Assembly: GCA_046290675.1 (NCBI GenBank)
Contig: JBKAHA010000006.1
Coordinates: forward strand, 310,001 to 374,000
Source of the DNA: Aureliella sp046290675
GTDB taxonomy: Bacteria > Planctomycetota > Planctomycetia > Pirellulales > Pirellulaceae
Direction of reading: 5' to 3'
Length of the DNA: 64,000 bases
Part shown: piece by piece, positions 52,120 to 61,653 of the stretch
Position numbering within the stretch: the first letter of the stretch is position 1
Layout: each line of letters begins with the position of its first letter
The notes under the pieces: model-generated
The model's input: the letters and a program-made list of their open reading frames with translations, nothing else
Told to the model about the DNA's origin: nothing
Database searches by the model: none
Program-made: the position numbers and the translations under genes

Positions 52120-53694
52120 ATGGCTACCCCGGAGTCGACGAGCGACTTTCTCTTCTACACCGTCATTGAACCACCGTCATTGAATCCAATGCCTGCTCAG
52201 CCCAAACTCGACCGTTTCCAAGAACTGGCCTCCAAATTTCAGTTAGTGCCTGTCTACCGGAAGCTCTTTAGCGATTCTTTGACACCTGTATCTGCTTTCC
52301 GGCTTCTAGATGATGGGCAATCTGCAGCTTGCCTGTTCGAAAGCGTTATCGGTGGTGAGAAAGTGGGGCGTTACAGCTTCATTGCCGTACGTCCTCGTGG
52401 TCGAATTCTCGCTCGCGGTGACGAAGTTCGCCAGGCGATGGGAGTTGGAAAAGAATCCGTCGAAAAAGCGGACGATCCGTTGGACAATTTGTGGGATGTC
52501 GTGTCGGGAAAGCGAGTCGCTGTTTTGCCCGAGCTGCCTCCGTTGACAGGCGGTGCGATCGGCTACGCAAGCTACGATGTTGTCCGTTATGTCGAAGAGT
52601 TGCCCAACGTTCCCGACGATGATCGTGGGCTGCCGGATCTGGATTTTTCTCTTTTTGATGATCTCGTCATTTTTGACCATGTGACGAAGAGCTTATTCGT
52701 GGTGGCACATGTCCATGTTGACGAATTCGACAACGCAGATCTCGCTTACTCCGATGGCGTACGACGTTTGGATGAGCTGACGGAAGCACTGCAGAAGCCG
52801 ATTCAGTCTATGGCGGTGACGGACGTTGATGGGAGTGCCGAACCGACTCTTGAGCCGACGAGTAACTTTTCGAAGCAAGATTTTGAAGCGGCAGTCGAGA
52901 AGTGCACTGAGTACATCCGGGCTGGCGATATTTTCCAAGTCGTCATTAGTCGCCGCCTAGAGTTGCCGCTCGTGTGTGATCCGTTCGAAGTGTACCGAAC
53001 ACTGCGGATCGTCAATCCGAGTCCATTTATGTTCTTTGTGAGGACGCCGGAAACGACCTTGGTCGGTTCTTCTCCGGAAGTCATGTGCCGTGTGATCGAT
53101 GGAGTGACTACAGTTCGGCCGCTAGCGGGCACTCGTCCGCGCGGTAAGACGGAAGAAGAGGATCAAGAGCTCGCTCGCGAACTGCTGGCGGATCCCAAAG
53201 AGTGCGCTGAACATGTCATGCTCGTGGATCTCGGCCGCAACGACGTCGGACGCGTCGCTGAGTACGGGTCCATTGAGCTGAGCGATGTCATGGTTGTAGA
53301 GCGGTACAGTCATGTCATGCATATCAGTTCTAACGTACAAGGCAAACTTCGCGACGGAACCAACGCCATGGACGCGATGAAGGCGTGCCTGCCGGCGGGC
53401 ACGGTGAGCGGAGCTCCTAAGGTTCGAGCGATGGAAATCATCGACGAGATTGAACCCAACAAGCGTGGTCCTTACGCGGGAGCCGTTGGGTATATCGACT
53501 ACTCAGGGAATATGGATACCTGTATCGCCCTGCGCACGATTGTTTTCTCCGGGGACAAGATCTACTTGCAAGCCGGCGCCGGCATTGTGGCCGATAGTGT
53601 GCCAGAAAAAGAGTACCAAGAAACACTCAATAAGTCGGGAGCGATGCTCAAGGCAATCGCCGCTACGGTGGCACGCACGGGAAGGTCGGTCTAG
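52120..53694 (+). CDS. trpE: Anthranilate synthase component I
   Basis: 524 residues. With a glutaminase partner it converts chorismate and glutamine to anthranilate, the first step of tryptophan synthesis. Seen: the feedback element LFES in ACLFESVIGGEKVGRYSF; RAGDIFQVVISRRLE; LVGSSPEVM; RPLAGTRPRG; LVDLGRNDVGRVA; PAGTVSGAPKVRAMEIID; and QAGAGIVADSVPE, all typical of TrpE/PabB. Presence of the LFES element and overall length favour TrpE over PabB. A later ATG at 52189 (MPAQPKLDRF) would better match family starts. No trpG lies next to it, so the glutaminase subunit must be elsewhere. Confidence 0.9.
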   Translation: MATPESTSDFLFYTVIEPPSLNPMPAQPKLDRFQELASKFQLVPVYRKLFSDSLTPVSAFRLLDDGQSAACLFESVIGGEKVGRYSFIAVRPRGRILARGDEVRQAMGVGKESVEKADDPLDNLWDVVSGKRVAVLPELPPLTGGAIGYASYDVVRYVEELPNVPDDDRGLPDLDFSLFDDLVIFDHVTKSLFVVAHVHVDEFDNADLAYSDGVRRLDELTEALQKPIQSMAVTDVDGSAEPTLEPTSNFSKQDFEAAVEKCTEYIRAGDIFQVVISRRLELPLVCDPFEVYRTLRIVNPSPFMFFVRTPETTLVGSSPEVMCRVIDGVTTVRPLAGTRPRGKTEEEDQELARELLADPKECAEHVMLVDLGRNDVGRVAEYGSIELSDVMVVERYSHVMHISSNVQGKLRDGTNAMDAMKACLPAGTVSGAPKVRAMEIIDEIEPNKRGPYAGAVGYIDYSGNMDTCIALRTIVFSGDKIYLQAGAGIVADSVPEKEYQETLNKSGAMLKAIAATVARTGRSV

Positions 53695-53851
53695 CGCGTT
53701 TTTCGTTTTGCTGTAGCCCGAACATACTGCGGCAATCCGTGTTTTACATGGGCAAGGCAACTTTACATCGACACGTCAAACGCGAATATGCACTAGCTCT
53801 CGCCCTCTCAGCACGCGACGCAATGATGTAGCCGATCGCAAACAAAGTTGT

Positions 53852-55297
53852 TTAGCTAGTGCAAATCCAGATGACGGTGCGCCCAATCCACAGAAGCGCC
53901 AGGATGCTGGACACGACGACCAATTGAGTTTTCGTCCAGCTACGTGATTTCCAAGGCAGTAACCAAGTTGCCCCAGTCAACGAAATCAGGCAGAAGGCAG
54001 TGGCCAGTACCGTGATGGAGTAGAGCCAGCCCCACGAGGGTTCGAACAGCCAGGCAGCACCAACACCGGCGACCAGTAGCATGGCGAAAGCGAGATGCCC
54101 CATCGTAAACTGGAGCTTCTCTTTCGGCCGTTTCTGGAACACTCGTTCTTGGATGGTTGGACCTGCCGAACGGATGGAAGCCGCTAGCCAAGCCAGTTCG
54201 GCAAACGAAAGTTGTTCGCAGCACTCTACCGTGTTCGTTTGTCCGTGACGGTCCAAGAAATGAAATGCAAGTCGAGCATCGCTACTCGACTCATCGTTGT
54301 CCTCGAGATCGCTATCCATCACTTCGATGCCTAGCAAACGGTCCGAGTCAATGATTTCCTTCAATACTCCCAGCGGTCGGTCACGGCGGATTCGGATCTG
54401 TTGCTTCGACGCCGTAATCGTCACAAACTCAAACGCATCACCGGCGGGAATCACAAATCGGGACAAGCCATTCTCGGACTGCTGAACTTCGATCTTGGTT
54501 TCCGCCGGTCGTTTGGCCTTCCGCAGCAAAGCCGCCTTGCGTAGCCCATCGCAGACGGGGACGTAATTCGCGTTCTGGGGGATCCGGATGCCAGGGTTAT
54601 GTTTGGCAAGTTGTTGGTGATACTCGGCTCGAATTTCATTCAGCTTGTTGCGTAGACGCAGGGCAAATTGGGACAGAATCTCTTTGGGATAGCCGATCGC
54701 GATAGGGAAGATCGGCTGGCCTTCTACCCCCTCCGCAATCAAGGCGTACTGAGGCGATTTGGCACTCCGATTGAGTGCGTACCAGCACCGCGGGAATTTC
54801 GGCGCTTCCTCGTCGTATTCCCATGCCTTGATACAGTTCGCGGGAAGCTGGAGTAGCCGCAAGCGGCTGATGTCTAGCACGTTATGTTTGTTGCGTGCGA
54901 ACACAGACCACTCACCATGCTCAATCAGGTTGATTGTTCGCGTTGTGATATGCACGCTAGACCAAGTGGCTTCCTCTTGGAATCGTCGATCTGTCTGCCG
55001 AAGATGATGTCGATACTGGAAAAAGGCGCCAACTACGGCAGCGGCACCTAGGCCAATGGTGCCTAGACCAATGGCGACATCCATTTTCTTCCAGAGTGCG
55101 AGTCCGAGAATGCTCACGAATACTGCGGCGACCCCGAAGACGACAAGAGACTCGATCCAGCCTGCGGCGGACGAGGATTCGTTGAATCGGAAATTCTCCG
55201 GGTCGCGAGCTGGTAAATCTAGTTCCCAGTCGGAGGTGCTGTGTGCCGGTCTAGCAGAAAACCACTTCAAGTCAGAAGCCCTGTTTGGCAATTCCAA
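53852..55297 (-). CDS. Predicted membrane protein, unknown function
   Basis: 481 residues from a TTG at 55297, the first start in frame; an ATG does not occur until the first membrane segment. Two N-terminal membrane helices lie at about 45-69 (ESLVVFGVAAVFVSILGLAL) and 73-94, a large soluble region covers about 100-390, and three further helices close the C-terminus (about 398-478). The soluble part has a beta-rich N-half (SVHITTRTINLIEHG) and an Arg-rich segment (KQQIRIRRDRPLG). No family is recognised. The start lies inside a 13-bp tandem repeat, which leaves the true N-terminus in doubt. It is divergent from the sulfatase gene. Confidence 0.62.
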   Translation of the reverse strand: MELPNRASDLKWFSARPAHSTSDWELDLPARDPENFRFNESSSAAGWIESLVVFGVAAVFVSILGLALWKKMDVAIGLGTIGLGAAAVVGAFFQYRHHLRQTDRRFQEEATWSSVHITTRTINLIEHGEWSVFARNKHNVLDISRLRLLQLPANCIKAWEYDEEAPKFPRCWYALNRSAKSPQYALIAEGVEGQPIFPIAIGYPKEILSQFALRLRNKLNEIRAEYHQQLAKHNPGIRIPQNANYVPVCDGLRKAALLRKAKRPAETKIEVQQSENGLSRFVIPAGDAFEFVTITASKQQIRIRRDRPLGVLKEIIDSDRLLGIEVMDSDLEDNDESSSDARLAFHFLDRHGQTNTVECCEQLSFAELAWLAASIRSAGPTIQERVFQKRPKEKLQFTMGHLAFAMLLVAGVGAAWLFEPSWGWLYSITVLATAFCLISLTGATWLLPWKSRSWTKTQLVVVSSILALLWIGRTVIWICTS

Positions 55298-55321
55298 TAT
55301 GCAATTCCAATGCGCAATTCC
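55288..55321. repeat. 13-bp tandem repeat over the start of the membrane protein gene
   Basis: GCAATTCCAATAT, GCAATTCCAATGC and GCAATTCC follow each other directly from 55288. The TTG start of the minus-strand gene at 53852-55297 lies in the first copy. Confidence 0.65.
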
Positions 55322-55479
55322 TGTAGGCCCAATGTGACCCGTCGAAACGGAGTCGCTATCATGCGTTTATACCCTGCGACGAGGCGTCGGAACCGGCAAA
55401 AACGAAGATCGCGACGCGAGATCCCTTTGCAATGGGTACAAACCTCCAGTTTAATATCCAGACGATGGGCGGGCGCAGA

Positions 55480-57021
55480 ATGAATCTTTTGAAACAATGT
55501 ATTGCACTGTACCAGCTTTCTGCTGTCGGCGTCCTCTGGCTGACGCTACCAGTCTGTGTTGGGCAGGTTCTGGCACAGGAAAATGCCGAGCAATCGACTC
55601 AGGCAAGGCCGAACATCGTTTGGATCATACCGGATGATATGTCGGCCAACTTCTCTTGTTATGGCGAAACTGCCATTGAGACACCGAATGTAGATCGGCT
55701 TGCGAAACGTGGCGTTCGTTTTACGAATGCGGTGGTCACTGCCCCAGTTTGTTCGACCTGTCGGTCGGCATTCATCACCGGAATGTACCAGACAGCCATC
55801 GGAGCCCATCACCATCGCTCGGGCCGCGGTGAAAGGAAAATCCATCTGCCAGAGCAGGTGCAGTTGGTGCCCAAGCTCTTCCAGGATGCCGGTTATTTCA
55901 CCACAATTTCGAGCTGGCCGATTAATCCAAAGCGATTGGGCAAGACGGATTACAACTTTGAATGGGACGAGTCGGTCTACGATGGCTCGGATTGGTCGCA
56001 ACGAGCCGAAGGGCAGCCCTTTTTCGCACAGATTCAGACTCAGGGAGGCAAACTTCGCGGCAAGGACTCGTCGGGATGGGACAAAGTCTCGCAGAACGCA
56101 GCTCGGCGTTTCGGTGAAAGTACGCCCGAATCAGCGGTGAAGCTACCGCCTTACTATCCAGAGCATCCCGATGTGGTGCGAGATTGGGCCGCGTATTTGG
56201 ATTCGGTTCGTCTGACTGATGCGATGGTAGGTGAAGTTTTAGATCGATTGCGAGGCGAAGGCGTGTTGGACAACACCGTCGTGTTATTTATGACCGACCA
56301 TGGCATTAGCCACGCACGCGGCAAGCAGTTCCTGTTCGAAGAAGGCATCCACGTTCCCCTCGTGATCGCGGGGCCAGGGATCGAGGCTGGAACGGTGCGC
56401 GATGACGTTGTCGAACACATTGACATTGCGGCATTGTCGTTGGCAGCGGCGGGGATCCAGGTGCCCGATTGGATGCAGGCGCAAGACATTCTGTCGGCGA
56501 CTTACCAGCCGCGTGAGTTTGTCTTCTCTGCTCGCGACCGGTGCGACGAAACCGTGGACCACATTCGGTCTGTGCGTAATCAGCGGTTCAAGTACATTCG
56601 CAATTTTTTGCCAGAGCGACCTTATCTTCAGCCGTGCGCATACAAGGATGCCAAGTCGATATTGATCGCGCTTCGAGCCTGGGACGCCGCGGGGAAATTA
56701 GACTCGATCCAATCAACACTGTTTCGTCAAACGCGCCCGACGGAAGAGCTGTTCGATATGCAAGCTGATCCGCACGAAATTAAGAACCTGGCTTCTGACC
56801 CCGCCTACGCAAAGCAATTGAACACGATGCGTCGCGCCCTAAATGAGTGGATGGTACGCACGTCCGACTATGGACGCGAGCCGGAGACACCCGAGATGTA
56901 CGACAGTGATATGGAAGTGTATTTGACTCGGCTACGGCAACCTCGTTTCCCACCAGAGCAGGCTGCGATTATTAAGCGCAATATTGCTCTGATGAAACAA
57001 TGGCGAAACGAAGGCAAGTGA
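55480..57021 (+). CDS. Secreted sulfatase (arylsulfatase/heparan-N-sulfatase-like)
   Basis: 513 residues from the ATG at 55480, which begins a signal peptide (LLKQCIALYQLSAVGVLWLT, cleavage near VLAQE); the ATG at 55432 would add a non-signal stretch. The alkaline-phosphatase-superfamily metal site starts with IPDDMSA. The activation motif is CSTCRSAFITG with Cys91 as the formylglycine precursor, but position 3 is Thr instead of the usual Pro or Ala. Next, GAHHHRSGRG, DHGISHARGKQ, and RSVRNQRFKYIRNF complete the family pattern. Such enzymes remove sulfate from polysaccharides in the periplasm. A small membrane protein gene overlaps its 3' end. Confidence 0.9.
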   Translation: MNLLKQCIALYQLSAVGVLWLTLPVCVGQVLAQENAEQSTQARPNIVWIIPDDMSANFSCYGETAIETPNVDRLAKRGVRFTNAVVTAPVCSTCRSAFITGMYQTAIGAHHHRSGRGERKIHLPEQVQLVPKLFQDAGYFTTISSWPINPKRLGKTDYNFEWDESVYDGSDWSQRAEGQPFFAQIQTQGGKLRGKDSSGWDKVSQNAARRFGESTPESAVKLPPYYPEHPDVVRDWAAYLDSVRLTDAMVGEVLDRLRGEGVLDNTVVLFMTDHGISHARGKQFLFEEGIHVPLVIAGPGIEAGTVRDDVVEHIDIAALSLAAAGIQVPDWMQAQDILSATYQPREFVFSARDRCDETVDHIRSVRNQRFKYIRNFLPERPYLQPCAYKDAKSILIALRAWDAAGKLDSIQSTLFRQTRPTEELFDMQADPHEIKNLASDPAYAKQLNTMRRALNEWMVRTSDYGREPETPEMYDSDMEVYLTRLRQPRFPPEQAAIIKRNIALMKQWRNEGK

Positions 57022-57248
57022 CTCGATCGACTTCCACACTGAGACGCCAATCGGATCCGCCCGCGGACGCCGAGAATCCGTACGAGCCGACTTGGGATTG
57101 TGAGAACGAGGGGAGTCTGGCTTCTGGAAAACGCAAGCGGCTTGGGTTCCGATGGGGAGTTCGTCGCGTTCGGGGCTGGCAACTCGTCATTCTGGTGCTG
57201 GTGCTCTATGCGTTTTTCACTCTGGTGATCGTGCCGCTCGTGGGCTAG
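57000..57248 (+). CDS. Small single-pass membrane protein, unknown
   Basis: 82 residues. The first 55 are polar and basic (KRRQVTRS, SGKRKRLGFRWGVRR), followed by one C-terminal membrane helix (GWQLVILVLVLYAFFTLVIV) and PLVG at the end, a C-tail-anchor layout. The ATG at 57000 overlaps the sulfatase stop by 22 bases, which suggests coupling. No family is recognised. It is short and lacks a strong ribosome-binding site, but the distinct topology makes chance less likely. Confidence 0.5.
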   Translation: MAKRRQVTRSTSTLRRQSDPPADAENPYEPTWDCENEGSLASGKRKRLGFRWGVRRVRGWQLVILVLVLYAFFTLVIVPLVG

Positions 57249-57321
57249 GCTCCACAGCCGAATCGACGAGCCCAAGCATGGGCAGGCGACGAGCTGCGTT
57301 GGTTGCTCGGGTGCCGCAGCA

Positions 57322-57741
57322 TTACGAGAGATTATCTTCGATCCATTCTTCCAGCTCATCCCAGTCGACGGGCGGTAGCTTGGAAAGGTCTGGACGTAGC
57401 TTGCGTGCTTCGTGGATGTAGACGTGGTGAATGTCCGACTGAGGTTTGTCGGTATTCCAGTGGAGCAGAACGCGGATGCACATCGGGAGAGATCCATCGA
57501 CTGAGATCTCGTAGCCGCAGAGCAGTGGGACTTCAAGCCAACCAAGTTGTCGAGCGGCGAGAGCCGGGAATTCTGCGTCCAGATCCTTTGTGACCGTAAA
57601 AATCGCGCTGGCCAGATCCACCGACTCGATGCCGTTGCGCCGAATCATCAGGGCCAGCATCTGACGCGTCGCGCGTAGGATGTCTTCCTTCGAGTTCGCA
57701 TCAACAGTGGTCGCGCCTCGGACGCCACGGCAACTTGTCAT
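57322..57741 (-). CDS. aroH: Chorismate mutase, AroH type
   Basis: 139 residues, close to the monofunctional AroH family (127 in Bacillus subtilis). It rearranges chorismate to prephenate for Phe/Tyr synthesis. Seen: CRGVRGATTVDANS at the start with the first substrate Arg; LLCGYEISVDGSLPMCIRVLL carrying the Cys/Glu/Arg active-site residues; and HHVYIHEARKLRPDLS with the Tyr and the final Arg. A C-terminal extension of about 15 acidic residues (DELEEWIEDNLS) is extra. No clear Shine-Dalgarno; it is divergent from the response regulator gene. Confidence 0.93.
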   Translation of the reverse strand: MTSCRGVRGATTVDANSKEDILRATRQMLALMIRRNGIESVDLASAIFTVTKDLDAEFPALAARQLGWLEVPLLCGYEISVDGSLPMCIRVLLHWNTDKPQSDIHHVYIHEARKLRPDLSKLPPVDWDELEEWIEDNLS

Positions 57742-57930
57742 GAGGACGGAATTCCGAAAAATGGGGTGAGAATCTTGCGATTGCGTCCACTGCCTCCACT
57801 GACCCTAGGGCCTGCAAACTTGGACTGGACGGCGATGGACCGGAGTCGCGACCGCTTCGCGTCATTGAGGGACTACGGTACCATATGCGTGGTCAGAACG
57901 CAGGCGGTATCCAGGGAGAAGGTTAGCAAA

Positions 57931-59451
57931 GTGGCTTCTGCAACGCCAGAATCAGAGCTGGATTTCGATCCCAAAGAGTATTCGATCCTCATCGTCGATA
58001 ACGACAACGCTCACGCACGCGCGATGACGGAGAGCCTTGAGCGAGTGGGGTACCGCTGTACGGTTGCGATGAGCGGCCCTGAAGGCATCAAACAGATCGA
58101 AAAACACATGTATCATGTCGTCGTCACTGATTTGGTGATGAATGATATCGATGGTATGCAGGTGTTGCAGAAAGCCAAAGCTTCATTGCCTGATTGTGAA
58201 GTCATTTTGGTGACGGGCCATGCCACGGTTCCGACCGCTGTCGAGGCGATGCAGCATGGAGCTTTTACGTTTCTCGAAAAGCCAATTACGCCCAGCCGAC
58301 TGCGTGCAGTCACTCAAAAGGCGATCGAGGCTGTTAACCTAAAGCAGACGAATACCGAGCTGCGTGCGCGACTGGATGAAAAATTTGGTTTCGAAGGAAT
58401 CATCTATTCGAGTCCAAAGATGCAGGAGGTCATCGACCGGCTGAAACGGATCTCTCCAACGGACGCAACGGTTCTGATTACGGGGGAAAGCGGCACTGGT
58501 AAGGAGATGATCGCGCAGGCGATCCATCAAAACAGTCCTCGGAAAAGTAAACGCATGAAGGCGTTGAATGTTCGGGCGGTTTCCGAAACTCTCGTTGAGA
58601 GTGAGCTGTTCGGGCATGTCAAAGGTGCTTTCACGGACGCTGCCAGTGATCGCATGGGGGCGTTTGAGTATTCGGATGGAGGTACGCTCTTTCTGGACGA
58701 AGTTGGTGATATGCCGATGAGCACGCAAATCAAGCTCTTGCGTGTGCTTGAGGAGCATCGAATCACCAGGGTCGGCGACAACAAGTCCATCAAAGTCAAC
58801 GTGCGGTTGCTCAGTGCAACCAACAGACCGCTTGAGAAGATGGTCGAAGATGGGACTTTTCGTAACGACCTCTACTACCGGTTGAATATCGTTACCGTTC
58901 ACTTGCCGCCGCTGCGTGAGCGGGCTGATGATATTGTTCCGCTGATGGATCACTTCCGGAAGATGTTTGTGAAGCGGCATGCGAAAGGGCAATGCAGTTT
59001 CTCCCCCGCCGTGACGCGACGATTCTATGGCTACGAATGGCCAGGCAATATTCGCCAGCTTCGAAATTTTGTTGAGACCATGGTTGTCTTGGATACGGAC
59101 GGTGTTCTCGATATCAACGATCTGCCACCAGAGTTAGCGGAAGAGGGCGATTTGCAAGATGCGGCGACGCCTTCCGCTGCCACTGATGCATTGCCTGGTT
59201 CTGGGGATAGCCAACTCTTGGGAAGGTCCATGGCAGACATTGAGAGATGGGCTATCGAGGAGACGCTCAAGCTGACGGCCGGCAATCGCGAGGAAGCCGC
59301 CAAGATATTGAGCATTGGGGCTCGAACGCTGTACCGCAAGCTCGACAAGTATCGTCAAGAAGATGAGGAGTCCGGCGATGGAGACTCGCCAGCAGCAGCT
59401 CCCACGTCTTTATCAGGCGAATCGGACTCAAGTGCGGGCGATGCCGAATAG
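57931..59451 (+). CDS. Sigma-54-dependent response regulator (NtrC family)
   Basis: 506 residues from the GTG at 57931, which has GGAGAAGG just upstream; the open frame from 57766 adds about 55 residues without domain character. A receiver domain covers about 10-130 with Asp67 in VVVTDLVMNDIDG as phosphoacceptor. The AAA+ domain has GESGTGKE at 185-192, GAFTDA at 232-237 in place of GAFTGA, Walker B GGTLFLDEVGD, and the arginine-finger region FRNDLYYRLN. A Fis-type helix-turn-helix closes it (AGNREEAAKILSIGARTLYRKL), with a 30-residue acidic tail. No histidine kinase gene is adjacent. Targets unknown. Confidence 0.92.
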   Translation: MASATPESELDFDPKEYSILIVDNDNAHARAMTESLERVGYRCTVAMSGPEGIKQIEKHMYHVVVTDLVMNDIDGMQVLQKAKASLPDCEVILVTGHATVPTAVEAMQHGAFTFLEKPITPSRLRAVTQKAIEAVNLKQTNTELRARLDEKFGFEGIIYSSPKMQEVIDRLKRISPTDATVLITGESGTGKEMIAQAIHQNSPRKSKRMKALNVRAVSETLVESELFGHVKGAFTDAASDRMGAFEYSDGGTLFLDEVGDMPMSTQIKLLRVLEEHRITRVGDNKSIKVNVRLLSATNRPLEKMVEDGTFRNDLYYRLNIVTVHLPPLRERADDIVPLMDHFRKMFVKRHAKGQCSFSPAVTRRFYGYEWPGNIRQLRNFVETMVVLDTDGVLDINDLPPELAEEGDLQDAATPSAATDALPGSGDSQLLGRSMADIERWAIEETLKLTAGNREEAAKILSIGARTLYRKLDKYRQEDEESGDGDSPAAAPTSLSGESDSSAGDAE

Positions 59452-59591
59452 ACGGTCGATGCCGAACGGACGGACGATTGGGAATGGGTCCAAGGACGAT
59501 CTCTCGATCGCTCTTGATGCAGCCTGATATTCTCAATTTCGCAATTTTCCCAATTCCCTAAATTTCCCATAGACGGCGAAGTGGATTTTTC

Positions 59592-61544
59592 ATGCCGACG
59601 ATACGACAGCTTTCACAAAGTCTCGTGAACAAGATTGCAGCCGGCGAAGTCATCGAGCGGCCTGCTAGTGTCGTGAAGGAACTGCTCGAGAACAGTGTGG
59701 ATGCGGGCGCGACCTCGATTGAATTGTCGATCGAAGGTGGTGGTATCGAACTGATTCGCATCAGCGATAATGGCTGTGGCATCGAACCGGAGCAAATACC
59801 ACTTGCGGTTGCCAGCCACGCGACGAGTAAGCTCGAGACGGCGGAAGACTTGTTCGACGTGCGTACTCTGGGGTTCCGCGGCGAAGCGTTGGCCTCCATC
59901 GCCGAGATCAGCCATATGACCATGCGGACACGTGTGGCTTCGAGTGATTCTGGGGCCGAGGTCTCGATCCGAGGTGGGGAGGCGTCGGAGATTGTGCCGA
60001 CCGGTTGCCCCGTCGGAACAACGATCGAAGTGCGTCACCTGTTTTTCAATACACCCGTTCGCCGCAAGTTTTTGAAAACTCCGCAGACAGAAGCGGGTCA
60101 CATCACCGAGGCGTTCACACGGATCGCTCTGGCTTATCCACATGTGCAGATGATGCTCACCAGTGGTGAGCGGACCGTTTTTGATCTGGCTGCGACGGAT
60201 TCTTGGAAAGAGAGGATCCGAGCATTCTTCGGAGATGAAGTTGCCGATTCATTGATGGCAGTTGAGAGCGAGTCCGAAAACGCATCGCTGAGTGGCTATG
60301 TTGCGGACCCCACGGTCAGCCGCAGTAACAACCGTATGCAATATCTATTTTTGAACGGTCGGCACATTCGTGATCGATCGCTGCAGCATGCCTTGGGCGA
60401 AGCTTATCGTGGACTTCTGATGGTCGGACGTTTCCCTGTTTGTTTCCTGAGATTGGAACTGCCGCCAGCTTCGGTGGATGTCAATGTGCATCCCACAAAG
60501 ATGGAGGTTCGTTTCCAGGAGAGCGGGAAGTTGTACAGTCAGATGTTGCGAACGCTGCGCCACCAATTTCTGACGAGTGACCTCACCGCTCGTGCACGCC
60601 CCAATCCGGGACCGACCCCTGCCGGGTTAAGGCCCACCGAAGCTCCGTCGGATAAATCGGATCGTCGTTGGGAATCCCATTCGGACAAAATGAGCCAAGT
60701 CACACCGCAGTTGGATCTGCAGCAAACCGTACCCGAGTTCCAGCCTTTCTCGGCTGGAGCGTCAGCCGGCAGCCTGGCAAATTCGAATAGACTTAGTGGT
60801 CCTGCCAGCAGCTATCCCTCAACATCTCAGCCTCCTGCTGCGGGGGGGATGGGCCCGTACTCAGCGGCTGGTACGGATCATTATCCTCAAGCCGGCCAAG
60901 AATCGAATCCAGGGACAGCAAGTCCTGTTGTACATCATCGCGTGGACGTGGGGGAAAGCGGCACGCCTGCGTCAAGTAATCTTGGTTTCCAAGTGCACCA
61001 GCGGTATTTGGTCACACAGGACGAGGGCGGCATGGTTGTCGTGGACCAGCATGCTCTCCACGAGAGGATTCTATACGAGCAGCTGCGAACCAAGTCGGAA
61101 GCACGCTCGCTGGAAAGCCAAAAGTTACTGGTGCCAGAGCCTCTTGATCTGTCGCCATCCGAGGCAGCGGCTGCGTTGGACTCACGGGAGATGTTGGCCA
61201 CCATCGGGATCGGGATCGAACCCTTTGGGGGTGATACGGTGCTGATGACCAGCTACCCTGCCATCCTTGGGCGAATGCGCCCGGCCGAAATCCTGCGTCA
61301 GGTTTTGGAGCCACTGATGTCCGGCGGCAAGGAACCAAGCGCACGCGAGGTACTCGACGAGATCATGCATATGTTGGCATGTAAGGCTGCCATTAAGGCG
61401 GGTGATAAACTGGCGCCGGAAGAAATCACCGCGTTGCTCGAGCAGCGTGACCACTACCAGGACACTCACCACTGTCCTCACGGACGTCCAACGGCCTTAT
61501 TCTTCAGTCGTGATCAACTCGACAAGATGTTTGGCCGGACTTAA
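59592..61544 (+). CDS. mutL: DNA mismatch repair protein MutL with endonuclease motif
   Basis: 650 residues. The N-terminal GHKL ATPase is complete: KIAAGEVIERPASVVKELLEN, DNGCGI, HATSKL, GFRGEALASI. A variable Pro/Ser/Gln-rich linker covers about 330-455. The C-terminal domain has DQHALHERILYE from Asp485, the DQHA(x)2E(x)4E metal-binding motif of MutL endonucleases, with ACKAAIKAGD and CPHGRPT, the other metal-site elements. It therefore probably nicks DNA itself, as in bacteria without MutH. Start ATG at 59592. Confidence 0.97.
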   Translation: MPTIRQLSQSLVNKIAAGEVIERPASVVKELLENSVDAGATSIELSIEGGGIELIRISDNGCGIEPEQIPLAVASHATSKLETAEDLFDVRTLGFRGEALASIAEISHMTMRTRVASSDSGAEVSIRGGEASEIVPTGCPVGTTIEVRHLFFNTPVRRKFLKTPQTEAGHITEAFTRIALAYPHVQMMLTSGERTVFDLAATDSWKERIRAFFGDEVADSLMAVESESENASLSGYVADPTVSRSNNRMQYLFLNGRHIRDRSLQHALGEAYRGLLMVGRFPVCFLRLELPPASVDVNVHPTKMEVRFQESGKLYSQMLRTLRHQFLTSDLTARARPNPGPTPAGLRPTEAPSDKSDRRWESHSDKMSQVTPQLDLQQTVPEFQPFSAGASAGSLANSNRLSGPASSYPSTSQPPAAGGMGPYSAAGTDHYPQAGQESNPGTASPVVHHRVDVGESGTPASSNLGFQVHQRYLVTQDEGGMVVVDQHALHERILYEQLRTKSEARSLESQKLLVPEPLDLSPSEAAAALDSREMLATIGIGIEPFGGDTVLMTSYPAILGRMRPAEILRQVLEPLMSGGKEPSAREVLDEIMHMLACKAAIKAGDKLAPEEITALLEQRDHYQDTHHCPHGRPTALFFSRDQLDKMFGRT

Positions 61545-61653
61545 GAAGAATGCTTTGGCAGGAGCTTGAACCTAGTGCCGGAGCGTGAGCTTGGGGCCGC
61601 GTTCAGATGCTTTCGGATGACGTATCGGTATTGGTTGATCAGGAGTCACCGCA

